From the NCBI GenBank assembly GCA_032164245.1, contig JAVMKO010000004.1, positions 37,673,626 through 37,737,625 on the forward strand: DNA of 64,000 bases, given 5' to 3'. The DNA is from Sternotherus odoratus (lineage: Eukaryota; Chordata; Testudines; Kinosternidae). The position numbers and the translations under genes were made by a program. This document shows positions 37,626 through 49,540 of this stretch, piece by piece. Each line of letters starts with the position of its first letter. The stretch's first letter is position 1. A model generated the notes under the pieces. The model ran no database searches. It saw nothing but the letters and a program-made list of their open reading frames with translations, and was not told where the DNA came from.

Positions 37626-39365
37626 AAGATTGTGAGATTCTTAGATAGGATAGACAGACTTCAGAAAGTTACTCTCGATTTATACAGAAAATAACTGATA
37701 TCAGAATGATGCTTATATGCTTTAGTGGGATAGTTAGATGTGTAAGAAATTCAGGATTGGCCTTGCTTTTTTTCTTTTGTCAGCCTTTGTGCTAGAGATA
37801 CAGAGGATTTATCTGTGAATGCTTCAATAATAATGTTAATGGACAACATTTTTTACAACATTTTTGGAGAACTGTTGTTTTCCTAAATGAAGTTCATTAA
37901 ATGTGAATGATTTGCCAGCAGTTGTCTTCCTCTGGCAAACATGAATCACAGAAGTAGAAACCCAGCAGCACATCTGTAACCCACAGTACCCTCACCAGTT
38001 ACTAAACCAGTGTAGTTCCTTCAAGCAATCTTAACCTTTCATTTTGATTAAGTCTATAATGTCACTGACATATGTCTAAATATCATGTCATTTGAAATAA
38101 AGTGGTTTTTAGAGGGATAGATGTTTTGCCATGGATTAGAGAGCAGGTATATGTTTCATTGTAACATAATTTCCTTTCTGGCTTAAAAAGTTCTTTAGCC
38201 TTTAGCTAAATAATGTGACCAAATCGATTATGCTGTTCTTGGTTTTATCACCAGCTAACAGAAGCTTCCTTAGAATTATGTGTTTTCACTATGAATAATC
38301 TTGAGTTTTGTTTCTTTTCATTTTTAATTATTCAGAAAATTATGTATAATGCAGGTTTCACTGAATGCTCAGAAAATTCACAACTAACCAACGGAATGAT
38401 TGGCGTGAGGGTTGATATAGGAGTTCTAAGTACAGACCACTAAAGGGAAATAGTGCTGCTGCTTCTGGCTCATGTTCTGTTGCCCTCCCTCTTTGTCTTC
38501 TGCTAGATAGAGATGTACACATTTATCTCAGCCTATTATCAGAAGACAGGTTTCAACAGCAGCTTCTCATCCTTTACTCTACTGTTAACTGTTGAAAATA
38601 CATCCAGCAAATCATCAGTGGTGGAGAGCCTCCGAAGAGATGGATTCTACTCCCACACTTGTGAAAATCTGGAGTAATTCCACTAAACTAAGTAAAATTA
38701 CTCCATATCCACTTGGGTGGTACTGAGAGCAGAATTTGGTCTAATCTCTCTTAATAGCAGTAATGGCAGATGGGCTGGCCCACCTGCTCATCTTGGACTA
38801 TGGATGTTTTCCAAGACCTAAAACCTCTATTTCAAAAATCCCAGCTGGTCTGGTTGGGTAGCAGAGATAACCTTGCAGCTGCTGTAAACTGGAGGTGCTG
38901 TAGCCATCATTTCATCTAAAATGCAGCACAGAGGAAGAGCTGGATATAAATAGTGGTGCATCCAGCCAAGGTTTCATGAAGCAGGCATACCGAAGCATCA
39001 TCACACGATTCCAGTTTTTTTGCTCGGCAGCTGGCTCCAATCAGAGCGGCAATTTGTTACCAATTAGTAAAATCATCATGCTGCTGGCTGGACTATACAA
39101 ACAGCTTATTTGACTCTCCTTCAGGAATAACAGTGATTGCTAGCATGTTTGATTGATATATATTTTATGAAGGTAATGTGCACAGAGCCGTTAAGGGACA
39201 ACACTTGAAAGGTGTCTGATCGGTCAGAGCCCCCCCTCCTAACTGTAGCTATGCAAAATAATAAAGAAGAAAAAGAAACAAACAAGCCCCTCCCCAACTC
39301 CCCCTCCCCAAATATCTCACAGTAAATTGGTATAAAATGTGAAGTGGCATTCACATTACCCCAGG
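37626..39365. other. AT-rich non-coding stretch
   Basis: No gene recognised. At about 38662-38745 there is a short self-complementary repeat (GGAGTAATTCC...GGAATTA-like core ending GAGAGCAGAATTTGG) of a kind also seen at 19.6, 47.1 and 61.9 kb. Confidence 0.35.
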
Positions 39366-39372
39366 TTTGAAT

Positions 39373-39792
39373 TTCATAGAATCATAGAATATCAGAGTTG
39401 GAAGGGACCTCAGAAGATCATTTAGTCCAGCAGTTCTCAAACTTCTTGAGACTGCGACCCCTTTTCCTGCTCCGTCGGTGTGGCGCAACCCCTCAAGTCC
39501 CCACCGGGGGCAGGCTCCCAGCTGTACCGCGGCCCTCAGTCCCCGCAGCGGGCGGGCTCCCGGCTGTGCCGCGGCCCCCAGTCCCCACCGCAAGTTGTGG
39601 TGGCAGGAGCTCGGCAACCCCCCCGGGGAGCGCTCGGTGACCCCCAGTTTGAGAAACCCTGATTTAGTCCAACCCCCTGCTTGGACCAATCCCATTTTTA
39701 CCCCATATCTCTTAATGGCCTCCTTGAGGATTGAGCTCACAACCCTGGGTTTAGCAGACTAATGCTCAAACCACTGAGCTCCCCCCCCCCCC
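39373..39792 (-). mobile_element. tRNA-derived SINE (tortoise Cry type), interrupted
   Basis: Read on the minus strand, a G run is followed by a tRNA-like head with an A-box-like AGCTCAGTGGTTTGAGCA and a B-box-like GGGTTGTGAGCTCAATCC. The 3' half (GGGGGTTGGACTAAAT ... GGTCCCTTCCAACTCTG) ends in CR1-like TTCTATGATTCTATG repeats. This layout is that of the turtle tRNA-Lys-derived SINE whose tail is borrowed from CR1. The flanks TTTGAAT (39366-39372) and TTTGAAT (39794-39800) form a 7-bp target duplication. A 234-bp hAT MITE interrupts the tail (39428-39661). Confidence 0.88.
39428..39661. mobile_element. hAT-type MITE inside the SINE, 234 bp
   Basis: Begins CAGCAGTTCTCAAACTTC and ends CAGTTTGAGAAACCCTG, inverted repeats of the hAT CAG...TTCTCAAAC type. 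It is flanked by a perfect 8-bp duplication, ATTTAGTC (39420-39427 and 39662-39669), which belongs to the interrupted SINE. The interior is very GC-rich (CCGGGGGCAGGC, GCCGCGGCCC) and produces several spurious frames of 60-94 codons, including an antisense frame of 129 codons. Confidence 0.92.
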
Positions 39793-39800
39793 ATTTGAAT

Positions 39801-42800
39801 CGTGTGAGGTCTAAGGCAAGACAGAAGTGTCTGAATTCTGCCTAAGGCATTAGTGCTCATGCCCAGAGGCAGAAACTTTTACAGTGAAAATTTAAGCACT
39901 AAGGTACTTTAAGCACCTACAGGGTTAGGTGGCATCTGAGCAGGGTATTACAGTTCAGGGCAAATGCACCTGTATTTCCCATCAAACAGTGGTCCAGCAA
40001 AAGCACCTACTCTTAGGCATCCACCTCCCCGACTGTCACCTCCTTTGGGTGAGATGTGTGACTCTTTTCCTTTTGATTCCTGGGGATAATTCCAGGATGC
40101 AGTTTCCTGCCTTCTCTATGGACATTCTAACACAAACATGTTGCCTAAGGACACCTACTTGGTTTCTCTCCAGAGATGAATGTAATTGTTACAGTTATAT
40201 AAGTACCACACAGACTTCCTATGCAAGCCTACTTTATTCTTAAGGTAAAAAGCATTACAGAAAATGTTGAAAGCAAAACAGAAACCCCCTTACACACAGG
40301 TTAATAAGTTTACTAGAATTAACCCCAACCCTAACCTGGATTCTAGCAGGTCCAGTCCGTCCATTCAAAGCCTAAGGATTACATCCTTCCATGGGCCAGA
40401 GAGCCTGGCCATTTTCTGGATGAGGAAGGTGAGCCTGAGCCAGTTTAGATAAAGAGCCTGAGGCTGTTTATCTAAAAAACCTTTGCTTTGTCTGTTGGTC
40501 CCTGGAGAATTCAGTTTTAACTAATATATACATACCTTTCCAACGGGGTGGGATGTAACAACCTGAGTGAATTTGCACCATCACACGCTGTTCTCCTATT
40601 ACCCTTCCCACCAAAATACATATAATTTCACAACACCACCTACACAACTGCATTTTTAATACAATGGGCCCCAATGGTAGTAACCTAATTCAATAAAGTT
40701 AATTCAGGATATTGCAGGAAATTGTCAGTCTGTCAAACAGGAGGCTTGAGACGCTCACTGGAGCCTAAATGTTATAATTAGGCCCCTATGATCTTTTGTG
40801 AAGTGGTACCTAAGTGACTTGCCAAAAGTTACATAGGAAGTTAGTGAAAGAAATAGGATATTAATCCAGGTCTTTGACAGTCCCATCTATTGCTTTGACC
40901 ATAAGACCAGCCTCTTTCCTATCAAACTGTTCGTTCTTTCAGAGAAGACCTAGTTCCTGGGGACCAGCTTTATGTGTCCTTATCTTCATTTCCCTTTAGT
41001 TTCAGCAAACCAGCCCTTTTCTGTCTTTCACTGCTCTTCCCTATTCTTCGGAGGTTTTTTTTGTATTTGTTTAACCATTACAATGGTTTGCTACCTTAGC
41101 TTCCTCTCACCAATGGAAAGCGAGGCCACCAGTGCCAGCCTTCCACGAAGATAGAAGAGACAGAATTAAGAGGTGGAAAGAACATTCACACTAAAAACAA
41201 CAAGCTAGTAGCTTAGCAGTTTCCCCATTCTCCTCAAAGGTAAACTGCAATGCTGAATTATTGCCACCAAGTGGTGCTCTGTGAAGCTATAAATTTGCAG
41301 CAGGCTGCTTCTCATTCACATTATTCAAAGATGGTGTCTACTAATAGCTCCTCTTGAATCCCACAAACTCACAACAGTTAAAAAACAAACAAAAAAATCT
41401 ATAAGGTAAGAGAGCTGGGGTTTCTTTAATAGCTTAAGAATGGGAGGAAGCAGTTGGTTTCTCCTTGTATGTCATTACCTTATAGGTTTAAAACAGATTT
41501 CAGTGGAAGTTTTAAATAACACTGGGATTCTGTTCTCTGTTACCCCTTTAATAACTCTTTTAGTCTCTCTTTCTCTTCTTCTCAGTAGTGGGATGCTTTA
41601 TCAAAGCTCCCTCACTGAGGATTGTATTCTACACTTGCTCTGTAATCAGTATCATATCTATTTTCCTACAAAATAGCATAGTGTCAGTTTTGCAGTACCT
41701 TAGAGGCAATGAATAAAAACCACACAATTTGCATGCCATGAGTGATGTAAGTATGTAAGAGATATCATTAACAGCAGTATGAAATTAGAAGATATACACC
41801 AGTAAACATACTAGGTGTTTGCCCAGTGTCATGTTTTCTACAAAATAACTTCTCTTTCATTGTAATACAGGAAAATCTTGTTAAAGTTCCTCTGAGCAAG
41901 TTTATTCAATTTACAAGTGTTAGTTTCAAAGTATTCTGTTTTTTTCCAATATATTTTGGTTTGGCTTACAGAAAGTTGTGTTTTTTCCCTTTAATATGCA
42001 TTTTTGTTTGTCAGCTTAGTTATTGTGAAGCAGTCTGCAGATTGGCTTGTTTTCTGTGCTCAGTGTTCATCTAAAATCATGTTGTAGTTGTTTGTGGGTG
42101 TCCTAGATATAAAATTATTGTACGTGCTTTATATGAGCTACTCTCAAAGACCACTCAGTGCTTTCTGCCCGATTACTTAGTAGAGCTTGCCATGCTGTGT
42201 TCTGTGTTACTCCTGTGTTCTGTGACTGGCCTGGCTTGTTTCTGGGTGCACTTCATGGTGTGGCCTGTAAGCTAAGTGATCTAGACCTGGATGATTCATG
42301 GCTGCCTTTGAAAATTGTTTTTTCTCTCTATATGCTTTTAAAAGAGCAGGGCCACTCTACCAAAAGCCAGACTTAAAAAACTAAACTCTAAATCAGGGTA
42401 TTCTCAGTTAAAGGTCCTCGTTTCTGACTGTCAGAGGCTGTTATCCTACTGCCTCCTCATATGCAAAGCCCACCAGTTTGCTTAGGCTTTTGTCTGAGAT
42501 GAGTGCCAGAATAAGGCAAATCTTACTACTTTCAAAGTGATATTTTCATTTGAGTTGACATACATTAAATAATAACTTTTTTATAAAGTTAGTCATTGTC
42601 TCCCCTATATATCTTGAGTTAAATGTTGGTTCATTGAAGTTCATTGCAATTTTGCCATTGACTTTAGCAAGGTCAAGATTTCACACTTTATCACCCCATT
42701 ACATGTCTCCAGAAGTCTTCTGGTTACTTTCACATGTTACATTAATGACATTTCTTGTGTTACACTGCTATACTTACTTGCTCGTCTTCATGGAAGCTGC

Positions 42801-42811
42801 CTTGCTGAAAC
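39801..42811. other. AT-rich non-coding stretch, one MIR-like patch
   Basis: At about 40800-40910 the sequence AAGTGACTTGCCAAAAGTTAC and the following ATTAATCCAGG/CATAAGACCAG segments resemble an antisense MIR. Otherwise no gene or bounded repeat was recognised. Frames of 60-104 codons lack domains. Confidence 0.35.
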
Positions 42812-42819
42812 ACCCAGAG

Positions 42820-42985
42820 CAGGCCTGCACAACTCGGAAAGCAGTGAGGGACATATTACTGCAAAAAAAAAAAAAAAACAAAAAAAAACAGCTGCTGTCC
42901 ACCCTCACCCTGACCCCATCTGCTTCTCCGGCCTCTGCCCCCCCCTCCACATGTGGCCCCCCGGGCCGCATGTTGTGCAAGCCTG
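42820..42985. mobile_element. hAT-type MITE, 166 bp, perfect 8-bp target duplication
   Basis: Terminal inverted repeats CAGGCCTGCACAAC and GTTGTGCAAGCCTG bound the element. It is flanked by ACCCAGAG at 42812-42819 and 42986-42993. The interior holds an A-rich tract (about 42865-42890) and a GC-rich part (CCCCCCGGGCCGCATG). The 140-codon frame 42634-43056 runs across both element and flank and is not a gene. Confidence 0.92.
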
Positions 42986-42993
42986 ACCCAGAG

Positions 42994-45765
42994 CATATGC
43001 CACTGCACTCCAGTATGGTAATAATGTCAAAGCTATGTGGTTGCAGCTCATTGTGAAGCTATCCTGTCATAATTAGCTTTAAGCATCTAAAATACTGTAG
43101 ATTAAATACCAGATTCCACTTTGTCTAAACTCTCTAGTTTATCAGTTCTCCCATTTATGCTACTTTTATTAGTTCTGAATTTTTTCCAAATAGTAGCCAA
43201 AATATAAATCCTTCCTGAAATAGGGTTGAGGTCACCTAGTGCAAAATACAGAAAAAAAAAATACTTGATTGGACATTTTTCCTTTTCAGTGCTGGTGTAA
43301 ATTGTGCTGTCATCACACAGCTCTAGTTTCACCACATCCCAGCAATTTATATTCTTCCACTTCTCTTGAATACACCAATACAAAATACAACATTCAAACA
43401 GCAGGGCACAAAATTACTGGGTTTAGCAAACAATCAGCCGGAGAGGCAAAAGGCTGTGTATTTACTTTAAACCTACTTCCATTATTTCTGCACTTCCTTC
43501 CAACAGTAATAAAATGTGTTCACTAGCCTTTTTGTATGCAATAGGAATTTTAATTTACGCTGGAGGAAGAACTAGTTCATAACTCAGTAGAACTGACTGG
43601 GTTCATAAGTTATTTAGTTCTGCTTCTTGTGATAAAATCTGGATGCAGAGCTATTTATTATATTGTTCTCTCTGCCCTCTCAGCCCTGTAAATTCACTCA
43701 GAGCTAAACAATTAAAGTGGCAAATTGATTTAAAATTTATTTATTTACAATGCAAATCATTGCTAGATTGGAAATAATGCAAAAGGCATAAGTAATTACA
43801 TGTTTCATAGAATAGGTAAGACTGAAATGAAATGGGCTTAGCTGCTCCTAATGCAGGGATGCTGTACAGTTACTAATTCAGAACTGCATGATAGTTTTCA
43901 GTGGCTGTAAGAAATCCAAATCTCTGTACTATGATTCAATAGTGTCCTCAGAACTCTTTGTTCATATGCCCAAAGTAAGCATATCTGCCTCATCATCCCA
44001 TATTTCCTCTTAAAAGTCAACCCAGAGTAAGGAGAAGAAATTTTTCAAACATTACCCCAGCAAAAGTCAGTAAATCTCTTATTGTGAAAACATACATGAA
44101 AAATTCAATTTTCCTCTATAGGTTTATTGTGCCAGATCAAAGGACTAAATTCAGTTGTTAAAGTGTGAAACATCACTACATTGTGTCCCCTTTATGCTGG
44201 ATCTGGCTCTTAGGGAATTTTCCAGTCTAGCTAGGTGGTGTAGAACCATGGCTTATTGAAGGTATTCTCTGAAGTATGGGGAAGTGGCTGAAGGGCTACT
44301 GTATATCCTGGATGCTGCAGCAGGCCCATAAGTAGGTACAAGTTGGAGCAGCCCTGAGGTTCTTCTTACTTGTGTCAGGTGTAGAAGCAGCTCTTGTCTT
44401 GTCTATTACATGGGAAGCATTATAGTGGAAGAAAGCTCAGCTCCGGCATAGGCATGAATTGGATCAAAGGACTTTACTTTTTTGTTTATATGCAGAACTC
44501 AGTGCAGTCTTAAATGTGGAGTCACTGCTGATGCATCCATAATCAGTACATTTTTCTTTGCAAAGCACACTTAAACTGATATACAAACTTATAAAGGGAT
44601 AATTTCACTCTCCTCTCAAGCTACTTTTGAGGTGAAATGTGGCTGTGGAACACCACACACAATATAACATTATTCTCCTTTCTACAAGAGGAAGAAAAGG
44701 AGTACCTAAAACTTATTAAACCTATAATAATTGCAGTAAGAAGAATGTAGTTACATGCTGGAGTTTGGTCAGAACACTGAGAATTACATCTTTATACTTA
44801 AAAAGTAACAGAGAATTTTTAATGACCACAACATTTCATACAATGAACAACACACTGTCATGCTCCCTTGCACCATGCTAAGGAATAATTATTATTATTG
44901 CTATATATTGTAGCATCCAATGTCTGGTAGGAATCTCACAGAAGACCTCTGTTTTAATCACATTTAGTTTAGTATAGTATTAGAAGGAAGGGTCTTACCT
45001 ACTTACCTTTTCCTATATCTCTGCAGTTGTTGGAGGTTTTGCAACCACATATTGATCTAGTCCTATTTTAGCCTACAAAATTCGACAGACTTTAAATGTA
45101 TCCATAGGATACAAGGATTCATAATTCAAGTAACCATAAAAAAAGACCAAATACTTTCATGATGCTGGAACCTCGAGGCTGGGGCCGGGGTCAAGGCCAG
45201 GAGTGGAGCCACGAGGAGGCTGGAAAGTGGGGATAGGGCCAGCCATGGGAGTGGGAGCCGAGGATGTGGCTGCTGGGGGACTGGGGCAGAGCTGAGGGCA
45301 GAAAGGGCTAGGCGGTGCTCCCTCCCTCCCCCTTCCCGGGGGACTGACCTGAGTCTGCCATGACCCCCACCCTGAACATTCCTCCATGTCCCCCTGAGAG
45401 GTGGTGCCCCACACTGTAGGAAATTCTGATCTAAACTGATTACTTCATTATGTATTAGGTTGAGCTGATGGAGAGCTTTCAAATTCAGCTCACATCAATA
45501 GATAAGAAAATTTCAGTTTTATCTATGAACTATCCAAAGGATATGTGCTATGGTTTCTCCAGTGATCAAGGGTAAACATTAAGAAATAGTGCATAGTTAT
45601 TGAGTCACCTGAGTGTTGGAAGGTTTAATTTGAAATTGGCTTCAAATGCAGGATGGGTTCCAATAATCAATCTTGAATGAAATATCTAAGAGAGAGAGAG
45701 AGACTCCATTTTTACAAACCTCTTTCTAGGTATTTATATGGCCCCCATTGCACTAGAATGAGAAA
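42994..45765. other. Non-coding stretch with one GC-rich repeat-like block
   Basis: The block at about 45165-45432 is strikingly GC-rich (GGCTGGGGCCGGGGTC, AGTGGGGATAGGGCCAGCC) compared with its AT-rich surroundings and carries overlapping antisense frames of 85 and 118 codons. I suspect a MITE-like insertion but did not find ends. The rest is AT-rich and featureless. Confidence 0.35.
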
Positions 45766-45774
45766 TTTGAATTT

Positions 45775-45865
45775 ATTTTCATAACAGCACTGTGAGGTAG
45801 GAAAGTGTTAATATTAATTATTGCTGCATTGAGCAGCAGCCACAGAGGTATTAAATAGCAAGAAG
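45775..45865 (-). repeat. MIR-like SINE fragment (antisense)
   Basis: ATAACAGCACTGTGAGGTAG followed by a TTAATATTAATTATTG stretch and CAGAGGTATTAAATAGCA resembles the 3' half of MIR read in reverse complement. Confidence 0.45.
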
Positions 45866-46075
45866 GTGCCAGGGGCCACGACAATAACAGAATACATCCA
45901 TGCTGCAAGGGGCCTGGGAAAACACAGCTGGACCAGGGTCTACAGGAGCTTTTCTTTTCTTACAGATCTTGACTGACTAGAGTAACTGGACATACCTGTC
46001 ACTATTTTGTACCAGAACTGCCACTGCTTTCTGAAGGGACAGTGAAGTGAAATAATGGCCCACCAGTGGGTCTAT

Positions 46076-46461
46076 AGAGTCATAGACTTTAAGGTCAGAA
46101 GGGACCATTGTGTCATCTAGTCTGACTGCCTGCACAACGCAGGCCACAGAATTTTACCCACCCATTCCTGCAATATACCTCTCACCTATATCTGAGCTAT
46201 TAAAGTCCTCAAATCTTGGCTTAAGGACTTCAAGGTACAGAGAATCGTCCAGCAAGTGGCCCAGGCTCCCTGCTGCAGAGGAAGGCAAAAAACCTTCAGT
46301 GCCTCTGCCAATCTGCCCTGAAGGAAAATTCCTTCCTGACCCCAAATATAGCAATCAACTGAACCCTGAGCATGTGGGTAAGAGTCACCAGCTAGACACC
46401 CAGGAAAGAATTCTCTGTAGTAACTTAGATCCCATCCCCTATACTACTGTTCTGTAGTTCT
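46076..46461 (-). mobile_element. CR1 LINE 3' fragment
   Basis: Opens on the plus strand with AGAGTCATAGACTTTAAGG and AGAAGGGACCATTGTG, the reverse complement of a CR1 3' end. It continues with CTGCACAACGCAGGCC, AAATTCCTTCCTGACCCC and GCATGTGGGTAAGAGTCACC. It is a 5'-truncated copy of about 385 bp. Frames of 115 and 66 codons across it are incidental. Confidence 0.88.
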
Positions 46462-49289
46462 AAGCATGTAAGGGGCCAAACTCTGAGCAAAATTTCTTCA
46501 TTTCCTGTCCATGTGCTGCTGGACAGAGCAGGATAAGATGCTTTCCACACAAAAGTTTGGCTTGACTTTTTTTCTGCAGGGAAAATACCTTTTGGTTAGT
46601 TGTGTTCAGTCTAGAGTGTCATACTTGAGGGTTTTTCCCTTGTAAGTGAAAAGTGGGGCTTCCACTTACTGTGTGTTTCACCCTAGAAGGAGCTGGAGAT
46701 CAGAGGCTTGATACTTCTTGCCTGTCTGGTGACTACATTCAGACTTGCATTAGGGTAGATGCAAAATGTGGGGGGCGAAGGAGAGGAAGAATGCATTGTG
46801 TCTGAACACAGATAGACATGAAGAGCCAGACTTTTTGCTGATGTTAAACAATGTAGCTGCTCCATTACAGCCATACTCTAGATCTGAAGATCTGGTAGGG
46901 AAAAAAATTGGAATTCAGTAGTAAAATCAGATCCTATTGCTTTTTGTTTTTCACTCTTTTTCCATTTCCAGGAATTGAGCAAATTGCTTCAGTTTTATTT
47001 TTCGACCTAGAGGAATTAGCTAGGGAAGGTGGGATGCAGTTTTTGTCACTGTCAGCCTGATTCTGCTCTCACTCTTATTTACATCTGTGAAACATCCAGA
47101 TTGATTTCAGTGGGCATTTTGTCCCTCTTACATCTCTGAAAAGTCAGGTCACCACTAATTGAACTGTCTAAATAGGGATTAACATGGCAAAAGTGGGCAC
47201 TTAGGTTTGAAAGTTTTGGCTATAGATTCTTCTGTGGGAAATGCAAGGAGAAGTTGTGTGGCTTAATTTTGTTATATAAAAAAGTAATGCTTTTCAAACT
47301 GGGCCAACTTTAAGCTGATGTGAAGGGGAAAATAGTTATTGAAATCAATCAGGGTTCTATCTGTTTCCTGCACTCTTATTTTAGCTTCCATACCTTTATA
47401 TGGCTGCATTGATGTCTTATTTTACCTTGTGTTTTTTTATTTTAGTTGAACATGTTAAGTACTTTTTGTATGACAGGTGTACAAATATAATAGGCCTTGC
47501 TTCATCAGCTCTATGCACCTTGTATAATCATATACAAAGTACATATAATTATAAGCACAGTTGCTTTTCATACTCATTTTGCACATACTCTTCCTGGGTG
47601 TAAATGCCAAACAAGGTGCAGAGCATTGGAGAGTCAGGCTCAATAGATCAAAACTCTGATTATTATTTAATCAACTTGTGCATTTCAATGTGTGAAGTTG
47701 TTGTGCTTGCAGTTGAAGGGCTACACATGTTTGTCAGCTCTTCAAAACTGGTCTTTGAGATTCAAAGGACACAGCCTGGTGAGCCATGTTGCTTTTGAAA
47801 AAGCAAACAAAATATGTGAGTAAGCTCTTTTTTGCTGAATTTAGACACTAGGTAATTGGTAACATAAAAATCGATGTTCTTAGTTGGTATGCAAAAAGGC
47901 TCAAAATGAAGTTATTAGTATGGAAAACTTAAAGCATCTGCTTCTGTATCACTACTGCCTTGGTATTCATTTCTTAAAATATTTTTTGGAAATCTAATGT
48001 CAGACATAATGGATTATATAACAGTGCATCCCGAGGGACTGTATAGCTTTTGATTGCCATCATTTTCTGTGAAAGCATGAATTGGTTTAAAACATTTGTC
48101 TCTGTCTGTGTTAGAGTGACAAATTTTCAATAGGTGGTTCTAGTTCTCCTATGCAAATAATGTTACCTGAGTATATGCCTGAAATTTCCTTTTGGAATCG
48201 TCTTCAAAGTAAGAAGGGATCAAAGTATCAGGGGTATACATCAAAACTGTCAAATGCCTTTTAAATAACTTTATTTTTTTGCCAAGAGTTCAAAGTAAGA
48301 TTGCAAACATTATCTTCATGACTTCATTACACAGGCAAGTCAAAATTTTAAATTGGTGTTCATATGTGCCCATCATGATGAAGATAGTTGGCTTTCAGAG
48401 TGGAAAAAATGCATTACTTTTTTATGTAAAAAAGAATAAAAGATCAAAATGCTGAAAATATTAAAGGAACCACAGAATCTACAACCGATAATAGGTTTAG
48501 CTCTTAACTTAAAGATGGGGATCATTACTGAATCTGTTGATCAGAAGGGTAGTTTTTGCAGTTGAAATGAGAAATGCCTTTCATGTGTATGTTTTTTTTT
48601 CCCTGTTTTTAATCTGAAAATCTGAGGTGAAAGTGACTTACAAATAAATGTGGGCCTGATTCTCCTTTGTTACATCATTTTTGCAACATGGTTAATTGCT
48701 TGTATTGTGGCCCTTCTAAACCTAAGACGTCTTATATTCTAAAAAGTAAAATGTATGTGTGTGAAAAGACTTAGATGCTAAAACATACAGGTCATTTCTC
48801 TCAATAGTTTACCTAAGTTTATTAAGATACTTTAAGACAGGGAAATACATTTGTTGGTTGAATTCTTAAGTGAATTAGATTTATTGCTATTTTGTGAGTA
48901 TGATCAGTTCTGAACTAATTTACAATAAAACTGGTAACCAGTCAGTGTAGTGATGGTGTCAGTTAAGTGTGACTTTTAAATTATTGTGGACTTTTAAAAT
49001 GGAATTCTTAACAAAAATACTATTTAAAGCAGTTAATGAAATAGAAAAGCATATACAGTAATAGGAATACATATTTATCACTCTTAGATTTTATTATATG
49101 CCTGTATTTGGTTAATTATTTTTAAAGTTCTAGTCAATTTCTTGCTAGTAAATCTTTCTTCTGACTTTCAAAATTAAAATCTCTGATAAATAGCTTTTGA
49201 GAGAAAGTAGGTGACATACAATCTATAAAATGAAAATTAATTTCCATATTCAATAGAAAAATGACTTTCTGTAATAATGTTTTGCATAT
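46462..49289. other. AT-rich non-coding stretch
   Basis: No gene recognised. A short self-complementary repeat starting CCTGATTCTGCTCTCACTC lies at about 47050-47150, of the same kind as 38.7 kb. Confidence 0.35.
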
Positions 49290-49540
49290 AGTGCTGAGGA
49301 TCTGCAGGTGCTTTATAAACACACTTAGCCTTGCAGCATCCTTGAAGTAGGGAAGTATTATGGGCAAAATGAGGCCCGGAAAAGCTAAGATTTTCAAAGG
49401 AGCTTAGGGGAGTTAGGCACCCAACTCCCATTGAATTTCAATTCCCAGCCTAACAGATTTGTTTCAAGTTGCACAGTGAGTTCATGGCAGAGATTTCAAG
49501 AGGCCTAGTTTCTAGTCTCCTCTAACCACTAGAACACACA
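49290..49540 (-). repeat. MIR-like SINE (antisense), split by a short repeat
   Basis: The left part (GTATTATGGGCAAAATGAGG, CCCGGAAAAGCTAA) and the right part (GTTTCAAGTTGCACAGTGAG, TCATGGCAGAGATTTCAAG, CTCCTCTAACCACTAGAAC) are consecutive MIR segments in reverse complement. Between them, at about 49388-49455, sits a GATTTTCAAAGG...TTAGGCACCCAACTCCC segment of the CAGATCCTCA/TTAGGC repeat type. Confidence 0.6.

Noticed and set aside
39351..39762. Frames of 60-129 codons on both strands
   Set aside because: They arise from the GC-rich hAT MITE inside a SINE; no coding sense.
39670..39780. Possible tRNA gene on the minus strand
   Set aside because: A- and B-box-like text belongs to the head of a SINE; it lacks a full tRNA fold and is followed by the SINE body.
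42634..43056. 140-codon frame with a hydrophobic start and Lys-rich run
   Set aside because: The Lys run is the A-rich tract of a 166-bp hAT MITE; the frame crosses the element boundary.
45126..45482. 118-codon antisense frame, Pro/Leu-rich
   Set aside because: Falls in an isolated GC-rich repeat-like block; no domain or conserved start.
46110..46457. 115-codon frame
   Set aside because: Lies in an antisense CR1 3' fragment.
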